Assembly: GCF_001949145.1 (NCBI RefSeq)
Contig: NW_019091903.1
Coordinates: 6,835 to 18,085, forward strand
DNA: 11,251 nucleotides
DNA from: Acanthaster planci
Taxonomy: Eukaryota; Echinodermata; Asteroidea; Valvatida; Acanthasteridae
Direction: 5' to 3'
Shown: piece by piece, positions 6,052 to 11,251 of the stretch
Numbering within the stretch: position 1 is the stretch's first letter
Layout: each line of letters starts with the position of its first letter
Notes under the pieces: model-generated
Told to the model about the DNA's origin: nothing
What the model saw: only the letters and a program-made list of their open reading frames with translations
Database searches by the model: none
Position numbers and translations under genes: made by a program

Positions 6052-7312
6052 ACCCAGGAAATATCAATCGGACCATGGAGCCTGTGCTTCCAACGACCAA
6101 GGTAAACACCACAAGTTTTCGGCAAATTAAGCTTGGCTCCTGACTTCCTTTCATAACGTTCAATTAATTTAAAACTGTTTAACCGACTTGTCGTCTGCAA
6201 GAATAAGTGTAGTATCGTCTGCATACATGGAGATACGGGCTTCGGACCCACCAGGCAACTTGACCCTTTTAATTACAGGGTCCGACCGAACAATACAACC
6301 AAAGGGTTCAATAGCTAAAACATAAAGTAAGGGCGACAGGGGCACCCATGTCGCACCCCACGATCCAAAGAAAACTTATCTGAAACGTGACCATTGCATA
6401 ACATTTGACTAAAAATATCAGTATACAAAATGTTAATCCATTTACAAACGTTAGGACCGAAACCTAAACTCTTAAGGACCTTTTGTAGGAAATTCCAATT
6501 TACCCTATGAAACGCTTTTTGTTGATCTAAGGAAACAAAAATGGCACTCAGGTTTTTTTGATCAACGTAATCTTGTACGTTACGAAGGAGGTGGGCATTA
6601 TCAGAAATGGAGTGACCAGCAACAGAACAAGTCTGATCAATATGTACTATATTAGGAAGAACACGTCGTAAACGGGTAGCCAGAACTTTGGCAATGAGTT
6701 TGTAATCCACATTCAATAACGAAATGGGCCTCCAATTGGAGATGTCCTCTCGGCTGCCCTTACCCTCAAATAACAGTGAGACGAAGCCACCCCGTTGACT
6801 GGAACTGAGGTAACCGCAATTAAAGGAACACTGCATTACTGAAACCCGATCCAGGCCCAAAAGATCAAAGAAAGTCTTGTAAAACTCAACCGGCAGCCCA
6901 TCTGATCCCGGCGTTTTGCCACGCTCCATTTCTGATAATGCCCGTTTAATCTCCTCCAAAGTCACTGGGTCCTTGAGCAAAGACTGCTCATCTGGACCCA
7001 GCGACTTTCCAAGAGACCGGCAAAGAAGATCGACATCCTCCCACGAGTTAGGGGAGGCCGCATACAGATCCCGATGGAAATGGCGACAGATTGTCGTAAT
7101 TTCATCGGGATCATGACAAATGTGGCCATTAGAATCATGGAGACACTGCATGTGGTTATCATTGGAATACACGTCTGTACATTGATGGACTTCCTCCTCA
7201 CCGGGAACAAAGCGACCCAGAGGCCGTCTCCCCCAGTTTGGATCTCGTTAAATTGTTCACGTTTTTCATTCAACAAATCGGCACAGACATTGTCCCCGCG
7301 ATCCACCCGCAT
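6052..7312 (-). other. ORF2 block: reverse transcriptase domain
   Basis: After a linker, the RT motifs are clear: GKTPGSDGLPVEFYK (motif 0/1), WRPISLLNVDYKLIAK (motif 2), SLDQQKAFHRV (motif A, with the catalytic Asp at 6525-6527 kept but the usual second Asp of AFD changed to His), RGVRHGCP (motif B, 6339-6362), then after a one-base shift PLSPLLYVLAIEPF and the active-site YADD at 6214-6225. A further shift near 6180-6186 leads to SGAKLNLPKTCGVYLG, the thumb-proximal motif. The choice of motifs is that of L1/Tx1 RTs. Confidence 0.9.
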
Positions 7313-7342
7313 TTGAAGGATGTCAATCTCCCGCGAGAGTTC

Positions 7343-8277
7343 TTAACGTACAAAACTACGCCTGCGAGCTTCACTCACAGAGAACGCTATTGCCACTTGT
7401 TTAAGTCGGATCTTGCCCTGGTCCCACCAAACAAGCAAACTGTCAAAATGTGTTTTTTCCTCACGCCAATGTTCCCATTCGCTACGAATTAAGCACTGAA
7501 AAGATTGGTTGTCAAAAAAGGAAGTGTTAAGTTTATAAACCCCCTTCCCGATTTTATGAAGCTGAGCTGACAAGGTGGTGGTGACCAGGTCATGATCCGA
7601 CAGAGGAAAAGCGACAATCGCATCCTGAGCACCAGCTGACAACTCACGGGACACATAAATCCGGTCAATGCGGGTGGAACACTCCTTATCACGCGAATAC
7701 CACGTAAATCTACACAGACCGGAATGATGCTCCCGCCAGCAATCCACAAGGTCGTACTGTCTCACAATTTTTTGGATTTCATTGGAACCCCCCAGACTTT
7801 GTAGATTATGCCCCCCCTTGGAATCAAAATCAAGATTGTCAACACAGTTAAAGTCACCCCCAGAATCACATAGCGCATTCCTTTACAATGTAAAGGTAAA
7901 TTCTCAGACATGAACTTCTGGCGCAGTTTTGGGTCATTAGGAGCATACATATTAATTAACGATTTTTTTTTTACTACTCCCTGGGTAATTAACTGTCTGA
8001 GACACAATACGACCCTGTGAATCACGGAGAAAGTCAGTCGGTGCCCACAAGTACCGTCGTGAGAGCAGTATAGCTGCTCCACAACTAACATTTGTACCAA
8101 AGGACCAAAAGCCAGCGCCGCCAAATTCTTGAGACCACGTACGAGAGTCTTTGAAACGACAGGCATGGTTTTCTTATGAAAATAAAATTTCCGTATTAGT
8201 TGAATTACAAGTCTCAAAAACCCAGCGGCGCTTGCCCGGGTCCCTCAGCCATTAGCATTCAAAGAAAAAATTTGAAC
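7343..8277 (-). other. ORF2 block: APE-type endonuclease domain
   Basis: Recognisable apurinic-endonuclease-like motifs in order: SLNANG (8248-8265, metal-binding Asn), LRDPGKRRWVFE, a damaged catalytic-Glu motif (expected QETH; here a stop then ENH), NMYAPND, DFNCV just after a one-base deletion in a C-run near 7857, RIDRIYVS, and SDHDLV (7583-7600, catalytic Asp-His). All but the damaged Glu motif can be read by changing frame. The C-terminal end is a basic SEARRRSF segment closing at 7343. Confidence 0.85.
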
Positions 8278-8366
8278 AGCTACCACAACAACAAAAATAG
8301 GAATATACAGATTTCGAATCATAATAAACACAAGGAATGCTCAAAATATGATTAAACAAATTACCA

Positions 8367-8650
8367 TTAGTGACAGTCTTTAGGAACCAATCTTTGGGCT
8401 TTCNTTTTCCTTCTCGGTTGCGGTGTAACCCAGATGTCGTCGTTATCAGTGAACGTCGGTGGGGAAGTAAAGAGAGGCCCAGCTTGGAGGAGACCACTGA
8501 AATTAGTGACCCTCCCGACGAGGAACTGTCCGAATCGTCCTTTCCGGCCTGAGTTGAATGGACAACTCGTTCCGCCCACGTCTTGGTTCGAGTAGCAGCA
8601 GGGATAGACCGTGGGGGGGGGCTTACTGGAAGCATTCCGTTAATAACGTT
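8367..8650 (-). pseudogene. LINE copy A ORF1, C-terminal part
   Basis: On the minus strand this reads TRTKTWAERVVHSTQAGKDD, an acidic/serine run SDSSSSGG, then after a frame change TFTDNDDIWVTPQPRRK and a basic end with a stop at 8367. A WA(E/D)RV segment followed by acidic serine clusters and a short basic tail is usual for ORF1 C-termini in this group. The stop is 44 nt before the ORF2 ATG. An unresolved base (8404) and a G9-type run near 8612-8620 lie inside. It is separated from the rest of ORF1 by the inserted element at 8651-9428. Confidence 0.6.
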
Positions 8651-9428
8651 TGTAACGAAATACCTTTAATTAGGACTCCGCTAGTAGTGGGAACACACAC
8701 AAATCAACTAAACAGAAAAGAACTATTTGTTTTAAATTTGCCACTGGCCAAATGGCTTCTGGCATTTAATTAATGAACAAAAATAATTGCATCATTTCAA
8801 ATATTTACAATTTGACAGTATGGATTCAAATCGTTGAATCAGCCCAACAAACTTCTCGGCTGTAATTCACAATCTAATTAGCTCGTGGCTCCAGTCAGTA
8901 AGTAACCGAATCAAGTGCCATCTTTAAACAGTTTGATCAGTACTCATTACTGCAGCTACAATTATACAGCACAACCAGTAATTTATACAATAATAACAGA
9001 ACTACAGGGACTACAGGCACGGCTGAGACGAGGCACAGAATTTGTCAAGATATCCACATGTTTCAGAAGTGGTATTCATACATGTACATGCAACAGAAAC
9101 AAATCAAAACAGCATGTTGCCTTTGCCAACACCCAGTCGCAAATCCTCGACAGGCAATAGTGGGCTCTAGTTTTTATACAGAGTGCCCAACCCAGTTTTC
9201 AAAAAGACGGAATGTAAGGGAGTGGCCCTCCATTCTCTGGTGATACAAAATAATTCAAATGTAAATGACTGATCTACAGACTGCACACTGAGCTCTGCTC
9301 AAGCTTATCCAACTTAACAAAAGAGTCCTGTTTAAGAAAAGAACAAGCTAAATTCTCAGCATGCAATGAGCCATGAGCAAACACAAAAAAGGTATTCAAA
9401 TTAGACATAAAAAAGGCTTTTCGTTACA
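8651..9428. mobile_element. Putative non-autonomous DNA transposon (17-bp terminal inverted repeats)
   Basis: The stretch is bounded by TGTAACGAAATACCTTT (8651-8667) and, inverted, TGTAACGAAAAGCCTTT (9412-9428), 15 of 17 identical. Inside is 0.78 kb of AT-rich DNA with no coding frame, whereas both flanks are GC-richer LINE ORF1 coding sequence. An insertion explains why ORF1 is split. No target-site duplication is visible next to the repeats, so the ends may be off by a few bases or the flanks may have decayed. Without a transposase the superfamily cannot be named. Confidence 0.45.
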
Positions 9429-10744
9429 GAAAGCCGAGGAGTCTTCTTCCGGGCCGTGACTGATCGTCATGCTCAATTCCTCTTCGGACGAGTCGCTTCC
9501 TGAGGTGGTGACAGTGCCCCGGCTAGGCTGCGATGCTTCAGCCGCTGGAAACGGTCTAGGCCGACCGCCCTGAGAGTGGCCACCACGACGCCTGCTGTGT
9601 AAAGCCCTTTGTGATTTTGGGGACTCCTTTGTTGCTGGGGCTTTGTCTCCAGTCTTTGTGCGACTCCGGGAGTCACCGGAGCGTGGACCGGAAAGCGGCG
9701 GTCCCGGCGGTCAACGCGGACCTGTCCCAGTGGAGCAGCCTGTCGGGCGAGGTCGGCGGTCGGTCAGTGCGGCTTGGCCTACCTTCCAGGGGGGGGGCGC
9801 ATCGTTGCACACCGCTGGTCGGAGGGATGCTCTTCCTCACTTTTGGTATCACTACAGGACAGCTGGGGACCCCGAAATCAGTTGGCAAAATGATGTGGCC
9901 GTCCTCCCCACACGTCAAACACTTAACTGGTTGAGGCACTGGTTGCTCCGATGCCCTGCCTGCTGGCAGTTGTAGCACATCAGGGTCGGACACTCAGCTG
10001 CCTTGTGCCCCTCTTGACCACATCTCCGACAGGTTGCCGCCTGGTTGTCATATCTCACTTCGAGGAAGAAGGAGCCAACTCGGACATACGATGGAATGGG
10101 TTTTTCAAGCTCCATTCTCGCGTGCCGTTTGCCGTTCTCCAAACCAGCATGTCGCTGCCAACGGCCTCGTCGAATACTTAGTACCTTGCCGTATGCAGAA
10201 AGCGCTGTGGTGACCGTTGCGTCCGATAGTTCATACGGAGCCATAGACACAGTCACGTAGGTTATTAGTTTCGCCTCAGACGTCACAGTAACCGCATGAT
10301 TGCCGATCCGCATGGATGAGCGCAGAAACTGCTGCTTAGTGGCATCGTCTCGTGTTGTCACAGCCCACTGCTTTGCTGCACTTGCTGCACACGCAATACT
10401 TTATCCTCACCAGCTTCACGCGCGATCAATTCGCAGACTTTCTCCATATTCTTCTTTCTCGTCAAGATGAAGGAGCATTGTCTTTTCTCGGCGAAGAGAC
10501 ATGACGCTGAGGTTGTAATAGTACAAGACGTACTGAAAGACGTACTGTTTTTTGATTTTGGGACAAGAGGTCCCGGGTAGGCTGGCCACGCCAGACCACA
10601 GTTTTCGTGCGAGTACGACTCCCCCTGCCTGACCTTGGCACCTACACTAAAACCAGTCAAAAAACGACAAAGAACTATCGAAAATCCCACAAACAGCAAC
10701 AATAGCCTCCCAAAAATTAAACTAAAAGGCAGCAAAGCGTCCAA
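9429..10744 (-). pseudogene. LINE copy A ORF1, N-terminal and central part
   Basis: ORF1 is the RNA-binding partner of ORF2 in the LINE particle. On the minus strand the N-terminal module reads CSFILTRKKNMEKVCELIAR, then VLRVQQVQQ, with a frame change near 10360. The next frame gives TTRDDATKQQFL, an RRM-like segment (ITYVTVSMAPYELSDATV, TALSAYGKVLSIRRGRW; about 10068-10262) ending IPSYVRVG, and two perfect CX2CX4HX4C knuckles, CRRCGQEGHKAAEC (9990-10031) and CYNCQQAGHRSNQC (9936-9977). Another shift leads to a third knuckle, CLTCGEDGH, whose last cysteine is not in place (9895-9921). A long Ser/Arg/Pro-rich stretch and an acidic SGSDSSEEE run follow up to the inserted element. The true start is unclear; 10744 is the first in-frame ATG, but homology begins only near 10530. 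Confidence 0.75.
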
Positions 10745-10842
10745 GATGAAAATCTACAGAGAAAAACAAGTCACATATACTCGGAGCAAAAGAATCAGTG
10801 AAGAAAAGCACTAAGTCTGTCCCCAAAACCGCAGTATGGCGT

Positions 10843-11250
10843 TTAGACCTGTCCCGCTGCACGGATTCCCCAAAGGATCCCACAGCATCGGTGATGTTTC
10901 GACCTTTCCAGAGGACAGGCCCCTAAATCCTTAACCCTAGTTAAAGAGCAAACAATTTTGACCCTGACAGACCTAGCACCAAAAACTACAACAAAGGGGC
11001 AAAAGGCCTCAAAAATAGAAATCCCCTGCAAGTTCACTAAAACCCGGTTGTTGCGGACACACATGACATTGGCCAACTTACTCCATCGTCTAAAAAACAG
11101 GTCTCTATCTAGTCTGCGAAAATCCGCCTCAACACGCTGTTTTAAAAAACGCTTCGAAATACGTAGAACAGAACCACTATCACCTTGAAAATGACCAATA
11201 ATAAAAAGTTGAATAACCGAAGTAGCATTACGTACAATACAAGTAGTATC
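10843..11250 (-). CDS. Partial open reading frame, unrecognised, enters from window edge
   Basis: A minus-strand frame is open from the window end to a stop at 10843, about 135 codons. It starts within a basic, Arg-rich segment (LRISKRFLKQRV, RRLDRDLFFRRWSKL) and continues with hydrophobic stretches (IFEAFCPFVVVF). I recognise no domain. It lies directly upstream of LINE copy A ORF1 on the same strand, so it could be part of the LINE 5' region, the end of another decayed element, or a chance frame; the absence of stops over 408 bp in fairly AT-rich DNA is the only support. Positions 10745-10842 between it and ORF1 show nothing identifiable. Confidence 0.3.
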   Translation of the reverse strand, partial: DTTCIVRNATSVIQLFIIGHFQGDSGSVLRISKRFLKQRVEADFRRLDRDLFFRRWSKLANVMCVRNNRVLVNLQGISIFEAFCPFVVVFGARSVRVKIVCSLTRVKDLGACPLERSKHHRCCGILWGIRAAGQV

Positions 11251-11251
11251 A

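Larger units (their letters stand above)
5148..8322 (-). pseudogene. LINE copy A ORF2: endonuclease-reverse transcriptase, frameshifted
   Basis: ORF2 makes the enzyme that nicks target DNA and copies the element RNA onto it. The likely start is the ATG at 8320-8322, preceded in frame by a stop and 44 nt after the ORF1 stop; it reads into a hydrophobic lead and SLNANG, the first endonuclease motif. About 3.18 kb remain, roughly 1060 codons, somewhat short for Tx1 ORF2 (commonly 1200 or more), so there are deletions as well as shifts. Endonuclease (8277-7343), RT (7172-6052) and C-terminal region (6037-5148) follow in the normal order. At least six frame changes are needed to follow it, several in homopolymers: the T-run near 7963-7972, the C5 near 7857-7861, and the G4 at 6339-6342. 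A TAA replaces a codon just before the catalytic Glu. Not functional as it stands. Confidence 0.85.
4744..10744 (-). mobile_element. Nearly full-length Tx1-clade LINE (copy A), Keno-like by its U2 junction
   Basis: Read on the minus strand: ORF1, a 44-nt gap, ORF2, a 3' UTR, then U2 snRNA from nt 38. The domain order (RRM-like plus CCHC ORF1; APE endonuclease, RT and C-terminal zinc-finger ORF2) is that of the L1/Tx1 group. Within the Tx1 clade the Keno lineage is known to integrate in U2 genes, which fits the junction at 4743/4744. No poly(A) is seen at the 3' end, as is usual for target-specific LINEs. Many frameshifts and a large insertion in ORF1 make it inactive as assembled. The 5' limit is not certain; the element may extend to the window edge. 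Confidence 0.75.

Noticed and set aside
9611-9975. Two plus-strand frames of 107 and 110 codons
   Set aside because: They are antisense shadows of the GC-rich, Arg/Pro-rich part of LINE ORF1.

Overview
This is a gene-poor stretch of a eukaryotic, probably invertebrate animal, genome made almost entirely of decayed retrotransposons. The evidence is a Ty3/gypsy-type gag remnant with a tRNA-Ser-like primer binding site, a long L1/Tx1-type LINE, spliceosomal U2 snRNA fragments, and intergenic AT-rich DNA. I see no intact host protein gene and cannot name the species. Two single N bases (3330, 8404) and many homopolymer-linked frameshifts mean that some apparent breaks may be sequencing errors.

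Layout. 1-1306 (+) looks like the 5' end of an LTR element: putative LTR, primer binding site, leader, and a gag start broken by two stops. 1334-2123 (-) is the 3' end of a second retroelement: a fragment resembling the C-terminal tail of restriction-like-endonuclease LINE proteins, a hairpin-bearing 3' UTR, then U2 snRNA from nt 39 to its 3' end and an A-rich tract. 2124-3376 has no gene but carries two interleaved direct repeats. 3377-4290 (+) starts with the 5' end of U2 (about nt 1-27, with a PSE-like box 53 bp upstream) and continues into a LINE 5' UTR and a degenerate ORF1. 4290-4671 (-) is an ORF1 fragment of another LINE copy in opposite orientation. 4688-4743 (-) is a second U2 piece starting at nt 38. 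4744 to about 10744 (-) is a nearly full-length Tx1-clade LINE with recognisable 3' UTR, ORF2 (APE-type endonuclease, reverse transcriptase, C-terminal zinc-finger region), a 44-nt gap, and ORF1 (RRM-like fold plus CCHC knuckles). ORF1 is split by a putative 0.78 kb element with 17-bp terminal inverted repeats. 10745-11251 is unassigned, with one partial open frame.

How it fits together. The most interesting feature is U2 snRNA. Three U2 pieces lie exactly at retroelement edges. Two independent pieces begin at the same U2 nucleotide (38/39, just 3' of the branch-point recognition sequence), each directly after a retroelement 3' UTR. A third is the complementary 5' end of U2, followed by a LINE 5' UTR. 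This is what a locus repeatedly hit by U2-gene-targeting LINEs would look like. Two such lineages are known: Keno (Tx1 clade, APE endonuclease) and Utopia (restriction-like endonuclease). The window appears to hold relics of both enzyme types at the same target site; the family names are inferred from memory of those lineages, not from a database search.
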